Origin: Flavobacterium frigoris | Lineage (GTDB): Bacteria > Bacteroidota > Bacteroidia > Flavobacteriales > Flavobacteriaceae | DNA length: 64,000 nucleotides | NCBI RefSeq assembly: GCF_900111075.1 | Contig: NZ_FOFZ01000001.1 | Location: forward strand, 248,001 to 312,000 | Direction of reading: 5' to 3' | Shown here: piece by piece, positions 44,544-53,507 of the stretch | Layout: every line of letters begins with the position of its first letter | How positions within the stretch are numbered: the first letter of the stretch is position 1 | Position numbers and translations under genes: made by a program | Notes under the pieces: model-generated | The model's database searches: none | What the model was told of the DNA's origin: nothing | The model's input: the letters and a program-made list of their open reading frames with translations, nothing else

Positions 44544-45404
44544 ATGGCAAATTTAAAGGAAATCCGTAATAGAATTACTTCCGTTTCATCTACGATGCAA
44601 ATTACATCAGCGATGAAAATGGTTTCTGCAGCAAAGCTAAAAAAAGCACAAGATGCAATTACAGCCATGCGCCCTTATGCCGAAAAATTAACGGAATTAT
44701 TACAGAATCTTTCTGCTACACTGGAAGGTGATGCTGGAGGAGAGTTTACAACACAACGTGAAGTAAAAAAAGTATTGGTTGTTGCTATCACTTCAAACAG
44801 AGGTTTATGTGGTGCATTTAATTCAAATGTAATTAAGGCATCAAAAAGCCGTTCTGTATTTTATGAAGGAAAACAAGTTGATATTTTTGCAATAGGTAAA
44901 AAAGGAAATGATGTTTTGGTTAAAACCAATGCTGTAATTGACAATCAAAGTGCTGTTTACGATGATTTAACTTTTGATAATGTAGCTGTAATTGCAGATA
45001 CGTTAACAGAGAAATTCCTTTCTGGAGAATATGATAAAATTGAATTGATCTACAATCAATTTAAAAATGCTGCAACTCAAATTGTTCAAACAGAGCAGTT
45101 TTTACCGTTGGCACCAATAAAATCAGATTTAACAGCTTCAGTTGGGGATTATATTTTTGAACCATCTAAAGAAGAGATTGTTTTGACTTTGATTCCAAAA
45201 TCATTGAAAACACAATTGTACAAAGGTATTCGTGATTCATTTGCTTCAGAACATGGTGCTCGTATGACTGCTATGCACAAAGCTACTGATAATGCAACTG
45301 AATTGAGAAATCAATTGAAATTGACTTACAATAAAGCACGTCAAGCTTCTATTACTAATGAGATCTTAGAGATTGTTGGTGGAGCAGAAGCGTTAAACGG
45401 ATAA
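44544..45404 (+). CDS. atpG: ATP synthase F1 subunit gamma
   Basis: The rotating central stalk subunit of 286 residues. The N-terminal helix shows EIRNRITSVSSTMQITSAMK and MVSAAKLKKAQDAI; the middle has SNRGLCGAFNSN; the C-terminal helix has RMTAMHKATDNATELRNQL and ASITNEILEIVGGAEAL. It is the last gene of the operon and is followed by a good terminator. Confidence 0.96.
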   Translation: MANLKEIRNRITSVSSTMQITSAMKMVSAAKLKKAQDAITAMRPYAEKLTELLQNLSATLEGDAGGEFTTQREVKKVLVVAITSNRGLCGAFNSNVIKASKSRSVFYEGKQVDIFAIGKKGNDVLVKTNAVIDNQSAVYDDLTFDNVAVIADTLTEKFLSGEYDKIELIYNQFKNAATQIVQTEQFLPLAPIKSDLTASVGDYIFEPSKEEIVLTLIPKSLKTQLYKGIRDSFASEHGARMTAMHKATDNATELRNQLKLTYNKARQASITNEILEIVGGAEALNG

Positions 45405-45484
45405 GGAAAAATGTTTATTTTTTCAAATCTTTATATTTCGAAGCTAGAAAGAAATAAAAAAGTCCTATTTCTAAATATATATTT

Positions 45485-45515
45485 AAGAGCCACGTATATC
45501 GTGGCTCTTTTTTTG
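45485..45515 (+). terminator. terminator of the atp operon
   Basis: AGAGCCACG and CGTGGCTCT form a 9-bp GC-rich stem with a five-base loop, followed by seven Ts. The small open frame that covers this site is not a gene. Confidence 0.9.
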
Positions 45516-45549
45516 TTTAATTTTATACTTTATTACAAAACCACTCCAA

Positions 45550-45987
45550 TTGAAAACACGAGAACTCACAACCGTAGCCGAAATGCTTCTAAATATTGAA
45601 ATGCTTCAGTTTCTGTATCCAAAATTTACCCTGGAAAAATATGAATGCTACCTTAAGGAAATGGTGCCACATAATTACAAACAACTGGCAGTATATGAAA
45701 ATGACAGTTGCGTTGCCGTAACTGGATTTTGGACAGGAACAAAATTATGGTCGGGTAGATACATAGAGATTGATAATTTTATTGTTCATCCAGAACATCG
45801 TTCTAAGGGACTTGGTAAAATGATGACAGATTACATTGATATAAAGGCAAAAGAAGAAGGCTGTAGCATGATTGTTCTAGATGCTTTTACTGGAAACTTT
45901 ACGGCCCATCGGTTTTATTATAACCAAGGTTACGGCCCTAAGGGTTTTCATTTCGTTAAAATCATCAATGAAGAGGGATTATCTTAA
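45550..45987 (+). CDS. GNAT family N-acetyltransferase
   Basis: An acetyl-CoA dependent acyltransferase of 145 residues. The acetyl-CoA loop is in IDNFIVHPEHRSKGLGKMMT (the R-x-x-G-x-G/A motif as RSKGLG), followed by the DAFTGNFTAHRFYYNQGY motif. The start is TTG at 45550; ATG at 45583 would drop eleven residues that look part of the first strand and helix. The substrate is unknown. It precedes a small lipoprotein by 11 bases. Confidence 0.87.
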   Translation: MKTRELTTVAEMLLNIEMLQFLYPKFTLEKYECYLKEMVPHNYKQLAVYENDSCVAVTGFWTGTKLWSGRYIEIDNFIVHPEHRSKGLGKMMTDYIDIKAKEEGCSMIVLDAFTGNFTAHRFYYNQGYGPKGFHFVKIINEEGLS

Positions 45988-45998
45988 ATCATTTTACA

Positions 45999-46496
45999 AT
46001 GGGTTATAATAAAAAAATATGGGTCTTAATTTTGTTGGCAGGAAGTCTATCTTTTTGTGCGTCTAAACAGGAAAATAAAATAGATTTTCCACAAGAAATA
46101 GCAGCGGCGTATTTCCAAAAAATAAATACTGGAGACAGTCAAGCTCGAGCTGGTAACGATTTTTATATCGAGTTCGACAAACCGCTTAAGAAAGGAATGG
46201 CGTTGGATAAAGTCTATTTTCGAAATCAGGTAGCTATACTTGAAAAAGAAAATGATAGTGTTTTCGTGGCTCATTTTTATGAAGCTCCAACAAATCAAGA
46301 TATTATTTTAGACAGCAATCCATTAAAAGAATACGGTAATGCGGCGCCGGTAATTGTCAAACCAAAATTTGATCTAAAACCGAACGAGGCGATATTGCAA
46401 TACAAGAAAAAAAACAAAACGGCGTACTACAAAATCACGAGTGTAAAAGAAAAACCAATCATTCTTTATCCATCAGGGATTAAACCAAAGAATTAG
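45999..46496 (+). CDS. small lipoprotein of unknown function
   Basis: A 165-residue protein with a signal peptide and lipobox LSFC (cysteine at about residue 20). The mature part is rich in beta-strand pattern and contains YIEFDKPLKKGMALDKVYFR and an end with KKNKTAYYKITSVKEKPI. I do not recognise the family. It follows the acetyltransferase closely and precedes a flippase that has its own promoter. Confidence 0.6.
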   Translation: MGYNKKIWVLILLAGSLSFCASKQENKIDFPQEIAAAYFQKINTGDSQARAGNDFYIEFDKPLKKGMALDKVYFRNQVAILEKENDSVFVAHFYEAPTNQDIILDSNPLKEYGNAAPVIVKPKFDLKPNEAILQYKKKNKTAYYKITSVKEKPIILYPSGIKPKN

Positions 46497-46497
46497 T

Positions 46498-46505
46498 TAT
46501 TTTTG
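46498..46505 (+). promoter_or_regulatory. TAnnTTTG-type -7 box of the second flippase gene
   Basis: TATTTTTG overlaps the end of the lipoprotein gene and lies 30 bases before the TTG start of the flippase. Confidence 0.45.
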
Positions 46506-46534
46506 TTCTCTAAATATTAATAAGATATACCATT

Positions 46535-47992
46535 TTGGGATTATATAAAAAACTTTTTAAACAAACTGCTATATACGGACTCGCTACGGTTTTGCCGAGA
46601 ATGTTTAGTTTTTTATTTGTACGACTATACACCGACTTACTTCCGAAAGCGGAGTATGGAAAAGTGTCTGTCATTTTTGCCTACATGATATTTTTTAATG
46701 TTGTTTTGGCGTACGGAATGGAGACTTCGTTCTTTAGGTTTTTTAACAAGGAATCCAACAAAGAGGCTGTTCTAGAGACGTCGATGGTTTCTATCTTTTG
46801 GAGCACCATTTCATTTCTGGTTATCGCACTTTTGTTTCGTAATAATTTAGCCGATTGGTCGGGAATCGATTCACAATATATAAGTTATACGATTTGGATT
46901 CTGGCTTTAGATGCCTTGGTGATCATTCCTTTTTCAAAATTAAGGGTCAATCAGAAACCGATGGTGTATGCGGCAATAAAGGTTGGAAACGTTTTGGTTA
47001 ACCTGATTTTAAGCGTTGTTTTTTTATTGTATATCCCCATGTTAATCGAAGCAAATCCCCATGGTTTTTTGCGTTCTGTTTATGTGGATAACTTTCAAAT
47101 TGGCTATATATTCTTAGCTAATATTATTGCGAGTTTACTAACTTTTGTCGCGCTGTCCCCAGATTATATATACTTGAGCTGGAAGATAGATACTGATTTA
47201 TGGAAACGAATGATGCGTTATGGTATGCCTATCATGGTGGCGGGAATTGCCTTTGCCATCAATGAACAATTCGATAAAATTCTGTTGTCAAAACTGTTAC
47301 CAGCTAATATTGCTGAAGCGGAGGTTGGAGTCTATTCTGCCTGTTATAAATTGGGATTGTTCATGGTTTTGTATCGAACGGCTTATACATTAGGAATCGA
47401 ACCTTTCTTTTTCAGTCATGCTTCAGACAAAAATGCGCCACAAGCCTATGCCATGGTGACCAAATATTTTGTCATCTTCGGATCTTTTATATTATTGTCC
47501 GTAATCGTTTTTGCCGATTTGTTTAAACTAGTGATGATTGGAAACAGCTCCTATTGGGAAGCGATGAAAGTAGTGCCATTGATTATATTGGCTAATTTCT
47601 TTTTGGGGATTTATACCAATCTTTCCGTGTGGTACAAACTAATTGACAAGACCTACATTGGCGCTTATATTTCTATAATGGGTGCGGTAATCACCTTAGT
47701 GCTTAACTTTTTACTGATTCCTACCATGAGTTATTACGGTTCAGCCATTGCTACAATCGCTGCTTACGGAAGTATGATGATTATTTCCTATTACCTAGGG
47801 AACAAATATTACCCTATTCCGTATGATTTAAAAAAAATAGGTGGCTATCTCTCATTATCCATACTTTTTTCTGCCGTATCCTTTTATGGGTTCAGAGAGA
47901 ATTATTATGTTGGAGTCGGTTTATTAATCGTGTTCCTTTATTTCATCTACCACAATGAAAAAGAAACATTGATGAGAATTATAAGAAAATAA
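46535..47992 (+). CDS. second MOP-family polysaccharide flippase
   Basis: A 485-residue membrane protein with about 14 helices of the polysaccharide-export (Wzx/MviN-like) family. The N-terminus LYKKLFKQTAIYGLATVLPR followed by MFSFLFVRLYTDLLPKAEYG is characteristic, and a conserved RYGMPIMVAGIAFAINEQFD helix lies mid-way. The start is TTG at 46535. It is distinct from the flippase at 14992 and stands outside the glycosyltransferase cluster, so it may serve another glycan; neighbours dut and the sugar nucleotidyltransferase follow. Confidence 0.85.
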   Translation: MGLYKKLFKQTAIYGLATVLPRMFSFLFVRLYTDLLPKAEYGKVSVIFAYMIFFNVVLAYGMETSFFRFFNKESNKEAVLETSMVSIFWSTISFLVIALLFRNNLADWSGIDSQYISYTIWILALDALVIIPFSKLRVNQKPMVYAAIKVGNVLVNLILSVVFLLYIPMLIEANPHGFLRSVYVDNFQIGYIFLANIIASLLTFVALSPDYIYLSWKIDTDLWKRMMRYGMPIMVAGIAFAINEQFDKILLSKLLPANIAEAEVGVYSACYKLGLFMVLYRTAYTLGIEPFFFSHASDKNAPQAYAMVTKYFVIFGSFILLSVIVFADLFKLVMIGNSSYWEAMKVVPLIILANFFLGIYTNLSVWYKLIDKTYIGAYISIMGAVITLVLNFLLIPTMSYYGSAIATIAAYGSMMIISYYLGNKYYPIPYDLKKIGGYLSLSILFSAVSFYGFRENYYVGVGLLIVFLYFIYHNEKETLMRIIRK

Positions 47993-48000
47993 TAATAATT

Positions 48001-48083
48001 AGGAGCTATTTCCTGCTATCCGCTATATCTTTTCTTTCCTAAAAAGTCAAGAAAAGGATACCGCTACTATCAGGGCTAAAAAT
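48001..48083. repeat. interspersed palindromic repeat upstream of dut
   Basis: The stretch GAGCTATTTCCTGCTATCC ... GGATACCGCTACTATCAGGGCT is an imperfect palindrome; the inner arms TATATCTTTTCTT and AAGAAAAGGATA pair around a short spacer. I recall closely related copies between genes in Flavobacteria. A short perfect dyad ACAAGTC-AA-GACTTGT follows at 48099-48114. Copy number in this genome is not known from the window. Confidence 0.6.
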
Positions 48084-48135
48084 AAAAACAGCAGTAGAAC
48101 AAGTCAAGACTTGTCATTAAACAAAAATTATAAAA

Positions 48136-48570
48136 ATGAAAATAAACATTATCAATAAATCACAACATGCCTTGCCTAACTATGAGACGATAGCATCAGC
48201 GGGAATGGATTTAAGAGCAAATCTTACAGAAGCTGTAACATTGGAGCCGTTAGGGCGAACAGTGATTAAAACCGGACTTTTCATCGAATTACCAATCGGT
48301 TACGAAGCACAAGTACGACCAAGAAGCGGACTGGCTTTCAAAAATGGAGTTACTGTATTAAACAGCCCTGGAACTATTGATGCCGATTATCGTGGTGAAA
48401 TTGGTGTGATTTTAGTAAATTTATCCAATGAAGCTTTTGTAATCCAAAATGGAGAGCGTATTGCCCAACTGATTATCGCTAAACACGAACGCGCGGACTG
48501 GATTGAAGTTCAAGAGTTATCTGAAACCTCACGCGGAGAAGGCGGATTCGGAAGTACTGGAGTGAAGTAA
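48136..48570 (+). CDS. dut: dUTP diphosphatase
   Basis: Hydrolyses dUTP to dUMP, keeping uracil out of DNA. The 144 residues show the five family motifs: AGMDLRAN, the [11 protein letters not shown] motif, the catalytic [24 protein letters not shown], and the C-terminal [10 protein letters not shown] that closes the active site. Complete trimeric type. It lies before the nucleotidyltransferase with an 84-base gap of AT-rich repeats. Confidence 0.96.
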   Translation: MKINIINKSQHALPNYETIASAGMDLRANLTEAVTLEPLGRTVIKTGLFIELPIGYEAQVRPRSGLAFKNGVTVLNSPGTIDADYRGEIGVILVNLSNEAFVIQNGERIAQLIIAKHERADWIEVQELSETSRGEGGFGSTGVK

Positions 48571-48654
48571 ACTTAATAAACTAGATTGAAATATTTAAAA
48601 ATTCGAAGAGAATCATTTAATTTTTCAATCATTTAATCTTTCAACATAATATAC

Positions 48655-49671
48655 ATGAAAATAATAGTGCCAATGGCTGGACGTGGTTCACGTCTTCGCC
48701 CTCATACTTTAACTATTCCAAAACCATTGATTCCTATTGCAGGAAAACCTATCGTACACCGTTTAGTGGAAGATATTGCCAAAATTTTGGATGAACCTAT
48801 TGACGAAGTTGCTTTCATATTAGGAGACCCCGCTTTTTTTGGAGATGATTTGGTAAAAAGCTTAGAAGAATTAGCAGAAAGCTTAGGTGCCAAAGCATCT
48901 ATTTATCGCCAGTTGGAGCCTTTAGGAACAGGTCATGCTATTATGTGTGCCAAAGAATCACTTTCTGGGCCAGCCGTAATTGCTTATGCAGACACGCTAA
49001 TCAGAGCTGATTTTGATCTTGACCCTGAAGCAGACGCTGTTATTTGGGTAAAACAAGTAGATCAGCCAGAAGCCTATGGTGTGGTGAAATTAAATGATGC
49101 AAATGAAATCGTGGAACTAGTTGAAAAACCACAAGACTTTGTTAGCGATTTAGCCGTTATTGGGATCTATTACTTCAAGGAGGTAGGGGTTTTAAAGGAA
49201 GAGTTGCAAAATGTTTTAGACAACAACATTCAAAATGGTGGAGAATACCAAATTAATGATGGAATTAAAGCAATGATGGCCAATGGGAAAATCTTTAAAA
49301 CAGGAAATGTTGACGAGTGGATGGACTGTGGAAATAAAAATGTGACTGTAGAAACGAATTCCAGAATGCTGGGTTTTTTGCAGAAAGAAGATACAACTTT
49401 AGTGGCTGTAAATGTTAGAATAGACAATTCAACAATTATTCCACCTTGTTATATTGGAGAAGATGTGTTTTTAATTAACTCAACTGTAGGGCCAAATGTT
49501 TCTTTAGGAAAAGGAAGCCACGTTACAGGAAGTGTGATTAAAAACAGTTTGATTCAGACGCATGCACACATTAGCAATGCTAATTTAGACAATGCGATGA
49601 TTGGAAATCACGTCCGTTTTGACGGTGATTTTACCAGCATAAGCATTGGAGATTATTCGGTATTAGAATAA
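48655..49671 (+). CDS. sugar-phosphate nucleotidyltransferase
   Basis: A cytoplasmic enzyme of 338 residues that makes an NDP-sugar from a sugar 1-phosphate. The N-terminal Rossmann-like domain has IVPMAGRGSRLRPHTLTIPK with the G-x-G-x-R-L and the PKPLIPIAGKP parts, EPLGTGHAIMCAKE and the catalytic AYADTLIRADF. The C-terminal 100 residues follow the hexapeptide left-handed beta-helix rhythm (NSTVGPNVSLGKGSHVTG). It resembles glucose-1-phosphate thymidylyl/uridylyl transferases; the exact sugar is open. Confidence 0.87.
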   Translation: MKIIVPMAGRGSRLRPHTLTIPKPLIPIAGKPIVHRLVEDIAKILDEPIDEVAFILGDPAFFGDDLVKSLEELAESLGAKASIYRQLEPLGTGHAIMCAKESLSGPAVIAYADTLIRADFDLDPEADAVIWVKQVDQPEAYGVVKLNDANEIVELVEKPQDFVSDLAVIGIYYFKEVGVLKEELQNVLDNNIQNGGEYQINDGIKAMMANGKIFKTGNVDEWMDCGNKNVTVETNSRMLGFLQKEDTTLVAVNVRIDNSTIIPPCYIGEDVFLINSTVGPNVSLGKGSHVTGSVIKNSLIQTHAHISNANLDNAMIGNHVRFDGDFTSISIGDYSVLE

Positions 49672-49724
49672 CAATTTTTTTCGTTTTGTCCAGTATTTTA
49701 CAGGAACGCATAAAAACCTATTAT

Positions 49725-49755
49725 GCAACAGCTTAATTTGAGCTGTTGCGTTTTT
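49725..49755 (+). terminator. terminator after the nucleotidyltransferase gene
   Basis: GCAACAGCT and AGCTGTTGC form a perfect 9-bp stem with a seven-base loop, then GTTTTT. It covers an in-frame ATG at 49723, so the next gene must start downstream at 49768. Confidence 0.85.
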
Positions 49756-49767
49756 AAAAAAGAGTCA

Positions 49768-51111
49768 ATGAAAAAATCGACTTTATGGATTCTATTTCTT
49801 GTTTTGCTAAGCAATTCAGTATTGCTATTGGCACAAACGGAGCCGGAAGAGAAAAAGTCAAATAGTGACAAATTCCAGGATTATTTTTATGAGTCTTTAA
49901 AGCAAAAAGGAATCGAAAACTACGATAAAGCGATTGTGGCTTTGGAGCAATGTTTGAAAATTGAACCAGAGAACGCCACTATTTATTTTGAACTAGGAAA
50001 AAATTACTTGGCTTTAAAGGATTATAAGAATGCTTATAGTTCCTTTGAACGTGCTGCGCAAATTGACCCCGCAAACAAATGGTTTTGGATAGGAATGTAT
50101 GATGTCGATTATGAAACTAAAGACTATGTCAACGCCATAAAAACGATTGGCAAACTCATCCCTTTTGACGCTAAATTCAAAGAAGATCTGACTTCGCTTT
50201 ACATGAGCACCAGTCAATTTGACAAAGCATTGGATCTCATCAATGAGCTCAATGAATCGTCTGGAAAGTCAGAAAGAAGGGATTCCTACAAAATGCAGAT
50301 TTTATCCCAAGGGAAATATCAAAATGCAGAAATCACCAATTTAATAGACCAAATCAAAAAGTATCCCAAAGAGGAATCCAACTACATTTCGCTGATTTAT
50401 CTATATTCTAAAAACAATGAAACCGATAAAGTGTTGGAAACGGCACGAAAATTGGAAACAGCAATACCCACATCAGAGTGGGCGCAAGTCAGTTTGTTCA
50501 AATACCATCTGGAAAATAATGACGGAGAAAAAGCGATTAATGCCATGAATATTGCTTTGGCCAGTGCCAAAATAGATTCGAAAATAAAGCACCGAATTCT
50601 CAATGAATTCCTGATTTATGTAAATGCAAATCCGCAGTTTGCCCCTGATTTAGAAAAAGCCATCGGGTATTTTGATGATGATCCAGAAGTGAATGTGTCC
50701 AAGGAAATAGGGAAGTTTTATCATAATAAGAAACAATGGGATAAAGCCATTGGGTATTATGAAAAAGCAAATGCTAAAAGCACGGAGATTGATATGGAGA
50801 CGAATTTACTTTTGCTTCAAGCGTATACAGAGTCAAAAGAGTTTGGAAAAGCAGCAAAAACAGCCATGGATATGGTGGATGTATTTCCCGCACAGCCGCA
50901 GTTTTATTATTATTCTGGCTTAGCATACAATCAATTGAGCCAATTTAAAAAAGCAAAAGAAATGTTGGAAGTGGGACTGGATTACCTGATAGACGACAAG
51001 GCATTAGAAATAAACTTCAACATACAACTTGGTGAAGCGTACAATGGTTTAGGAGATGTAAAGAAAAAAGATTTTTATTTTTCCAAAGCCAATCAACTAT
51101 TAAAACAATAA
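49768..51111 (+). CDS. TPR repeat protein, secreted
   Basis: A 447-residue protein with an N-terminal signal (MKKSTLWILFLVLLSNSVLL, cleaved near AQTEPEE) and an array of at least eight TPR units. Examples are YDKAIVALEQCLKIEPENAT and YKNAYSSFERAAQIDPANK near the start and FKKAKEMLEVGLDYLIDDK near the end. It probably works in the periplasm as a scaffold. The upstream ATG at 49723 lies in a terminator and is rejected. The DUF4292 and EnvC-like genes follow closely, which suggests a role with them in the envelope. Confidence 0.78.
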   Translation: MKKSTLWILFLVLLSNSVLLLAQTEPEEKKSNSDKFQDYFYESLKQKGIENYDKAIVALEQCLKIEPENATIYFELGKNYLALKDYKNAYSSFERAAQIDPANKWFWIGMYDVDYETKDYVNAIKTIGKLIPFDAKFKEDLTSLYMSTSQFDKALDLINELNESSGKSERRDSYKMQILSQGKYQNAEITNLIDQIKKYPKEESNYISLIYLYSKNNETDKVLETARKLETAIPTSEWAQVSLFKYHLENNDGEKAINAMNIALASAKIDSKIKHRILNEFLIYVNANPQFAPDLEKAIGYFDDDPEVNVSKEIGKFYHNKKQWDKAIGYYEKANAKSTEIDMETNLLLLQAYTESKEFGKAAKTAMDMVDVFPAQPQFYYYSGLAYNQLSQFKKAKEMLEVGLDYLIDDKALEINFNIQLGEAYNGLGDVKKKDFYFSKANQLLKQ

Positions 51112-51117
51112 ATTCAA

Positions 51118-51888
51118 ATGAATAAATTTTTAGCATTACTGGCAGTTGTCTTATTATTTTCTTGCAAGTCGAAAGCGATTGTGACAGAAGCTACTGTCCC
51201 AGTTACCTATTTAAAATCAAGTAAAATAATAGCGAATCACTACAACAATAAAACGGAGTTTTCTACATTATATATAAAGGCTAATGCTAAATATTCGGAT
51301 GACCGATCGTCACAGAATGTTACTGCCGAAATTAAAATTAAGAAAGACGAACAAATTCTAGTAAGCATTCGTTTTCTTGGAATTACAATGGCGAAAGCTA
51401 GCATAACACCAACATCTGTGAGCTATTATGAAAAAATAAAAGGCACTTATTTTGAAGGGGATTTTAGTACTTTGAGCCAATGGTTAGGAACAGATTTGGA
51501 TTATCAAAAGATTCAAAACATGTTGATAGGGGAAGCCTTAGATGATTTGTCAAAAGGCAAATACAAAGAATCATTAGTCGAGCAGTTGTATCGATTGGAT
51601 GATTTGGCAAATGGCAATACTAAAAAAACATTCTATATCAACGCGGCAGATTTTAGTGTTCAAAAACAAGAAATTACGCAAACAGCTGAAGGAAGAATGA
51701 TTCAGGTTGCCTATTCAAACATCAGGCAATACAAAGAAACGATGTTGCCAGGTAATGTAGTAATCAATACGTTTCAGCCCAAAGGGAAATCAGAAATTGA
51801 ATTAGATTACAATACGGTAACATTCAATGAAGAACTTTCTTTTCCATATAGTGTCCCAAATGGTTACAATAGAATTATAATTAAGTAA
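51118..51888 (+). CDS. DUF4292 lipoprotein
   Basis: A 256-residue lipoprotein with lipobox LFSC (cysteine at about residue 16). The mature part has ATIKLKA-like beta-strands including QILVSIRFLGITMAKASITP and the LYRLDDLANG segment; the layout resembles LolA/LolB-like lipid-binding folds, and the sequence fits DUF4292 of Bacteroidetes. It might carry lipids or lipoproteins to the outer membrane, which is inference. It lies between the TPR and EnvC-like genes with six bases and about 20 bases spacing. Confidence 0.76.
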   Translation: MNKFLALLAVVLLFSCKSKAIVTEATVPVTYLKSSKIIANHYNNKTEFSTLYIKANAKYSDDRSSQNVTAEIKIKKDEQILVSIRFLGITMAKASITPTSVSYYEKIKGTYFEGDFSTLSQWLGTDLDYQKIQNMLIGEALDDLSKGKYKESLVEQLYRLDDLANGNTKKTFYINAADFSVQKQEITQTAEGRMIQVAYSNIRQYKETMLPGNVVINTFQPKGKSEIELDYNTVTFNEELSFPYSVPNGYNRIIIK

Positions 51889-51893
51889 ATTTG
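51886..51893 (+). promoter_or_regulatory. TAnnTTTG-type -7 box before the EnvC-like gene
   Basis: TAAATTTG overlaps the end of the DUF4292 gene and the TTG at 51891. A transcript from it would start near 51899, leaving ATG at 51912 as the first start. Confidence 0.45.
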
Positions 51894-51911
51894 CAAAAAT
51901 ATATTTTTAAG

Positions 51912-53201
51912 ATGCCAAAATTTTTCCTTAGCCTATTGTTTATGTGTATGACTTCTATGATGTGGAGTCAGTCTTCGCAACAAGAAAAGTTAGAACAAAG
52001 AAAAGCCGAAATCCAACGGGAGATTAGAGAAAATGAGAAGATGTTGCAAAACGTTAAATCAAAGGAAAAGTCGGCGATGAATGTGTTTTTAATCCAAAAA
52101 AATAAAATCAGACTAAAAGAGACGTTGATTAATACAACCGAAAAGCAAACTAAGCTTTTGGCTAATGACATGTACATTAATCAAATGAAAATCAATAAGC
52201 TGAACAAGGAGCTTGAAGTTCTTAAAGTAGACTATGCTAGGATGATTGTGAAGTCCTACAAAAGCCGTTCAGAGCAGAGTCGGGCGATGTTTATACTTTC
52301 AGCAGAGAATTTTTTACAGGCTTACAAAAGAGCGCAATATTTAAAACAGTATACTAGTTTTAGAAAAAATCAAGGAGAAGAGATAAAATCAAAGTCAACC
52401 CAACTGGTGACTTATAATGATAAATTAAACGTTCAAAAAGTAGCCAAACAAAAGCTTTTAGTCGAAAACAGGAAAGAAAAAGAAGGACTTGTAAAAGAAA
52501 AAAAAGAGCAGGAGAAATTAGTCAATCTGATCAAGAAAGATAAGAACAGAATTGTTTCAGATATTCGAAAAAAACAACGGGAGTCTAAAACAATCGACAA
52601 ACAAATTGACCGTTTAATCCGTGAGGCGATTGCTGAGGCGAATAGAAAAGCGGCGTTGGAGAAAGCTAAAGCGAGAGCGTTGGCAAGCAATTCTGGTGCG
52701 AGTAAAAAAGAGGTTGCTGCTGAAGCAGCCAAAGAATCAGTCTCTTCTTCCAGAATAGAGTTGACACCAGAAGACAAATTGATTGCAGACAACTTTAAAG
52801 CAAACAGAGGAAGCCTTCCCTGGCCTGTCGAGAAAGGATTTATATCATTAGGCTACGGCGATCAGGCACACCCTATTTACAATACCTTAGTAATTCATAA
52901 TAGCGGTGTCGAAATCACTACTAATGAAGGCGCTAATGCAAGAGCGGTTTTTGGTGGAGAAGTAGCTAGTATTATGGTGCTGTCACCGGTAAATAAAGCG
53001 GTAATGATACAACATGGGGATTACTTCACGATCTATCAAAATTTAAGTTCAGTGTCTGTGAGCAAAGGAGATAAGATTAGTATTAAACAAAATCTGGGTA
53101 AAGTGAGAACAAATGGAGATACAGGAAAAACGATAATCAAATTTTTACTGTTACAAAATACTACCTACACGAATCCGCAAGGATGGTTGTCCACTAAATA
53201 A
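51912..53201 (+). CDS. EnvC-like murein hydrolase activator with degenerate LytM domain
   Basis: A 429-residue periplasmic protein: signal peptide MPKFFLSLLFMCMTSMMWSQ, a long coiled coil (about residues 20-240) and a C-terminal LytM/M23 domain. This is the plan of EnvC, which activates cell-division amidases. The zinc ligands of active M23 enzymes are gone: HNSGVEI has Glu where Asp is usual, IYQNL has Asn where the YxHL histidine should be, and the HxH motif is replaced by GKTIIKFLLLQ. It should therefore be an activator, not a peptidase. ATG at 51912 is preferred over TTG at 51891. Confidence 0.87.
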   Translation: MPKFFLSLLFMCMTSMMWSQSSQQEKLEQRKAEIQREIRENEKMLQNVKSKEKSAMNVFLIQKNKIRLKETLINTTEKQTKLLANDMYINQMKINKLNKELEVLKVDYARMIVKSYKSRSEQSRAMFILSAENFLQAYKRAQYLKQYTSFRKNQGEEIKSKSTQLVTYNDKLNVQKVAKQKLLVENRKEKEGLVKEKKEQEKLVNLIKKDKNRIVSDIRKKQRESKTIDKQIDRLIREAIAEANRKAALEKAKARALASNSGASKKEVAAEAAKESVSSSRIELTPEDKLIADNFKANRGSLPWPVEKGFISLGYGDQAHPIYNTLVIHNSGVEITTNEGANARAVFGGEVASIMVLSPVNKAVMIQHGDYFTIYQNLSSVSVSKGDKISIKQNLGKVRTNGDTGKTIIKFLLLQNTTYTNPQGWLSTK

Positions 53202-53220
53202 GAACGGCTTTTTAGTTCAA

Positions 53221-53270
53221 AAAAAAACAGCCTTGTGTTATCGTGTAAGATAAAACAAGGCTGTTTTTTT
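53221..53270. terminator. bidirectional terminator after the EnvC-like gene
   Basis: ACAGCCTTGT (53227-53236) pairs with ACAAGGCTGT (53254-53263), with A7 before and T7 after. The 230 bases beyond it, up to the deacetylase gene, hold no gene that I can support. Confidence 0.9.
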
Positions 53271-53507
53271 ATGCGATGTGCTTTTCGTTCCTGTTTTTTT
53301 ATTTCGAATAAAATAAGGATACTTATTAGGAACTGATTATGATGAACGACGGCTAATGCATCCGCTCGAATTATAGCAATTCTATTCAATGTATCCCAAT
53401 AATCCCGAGCCATCGAGATGTCTATTTTTTATAGTATGCCAAAAAATCGGCACAAGTTATTGGCATTGTATTATAAATTTGGGACTACGAAATAACGATA
53501 ATTGGGG

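Noticed and set aside
45411..45599. Open frame of 62 codons after atpG
   Set aside because: It covers the operon terminator and the start of the acetyltransferase gene in another frame, with no family likeness.
49723..49767. Earlier ATG of the TPR gene
   Set aside because: It lies in a perfect terminator stem; the next ATG opens a normal signal peptide.
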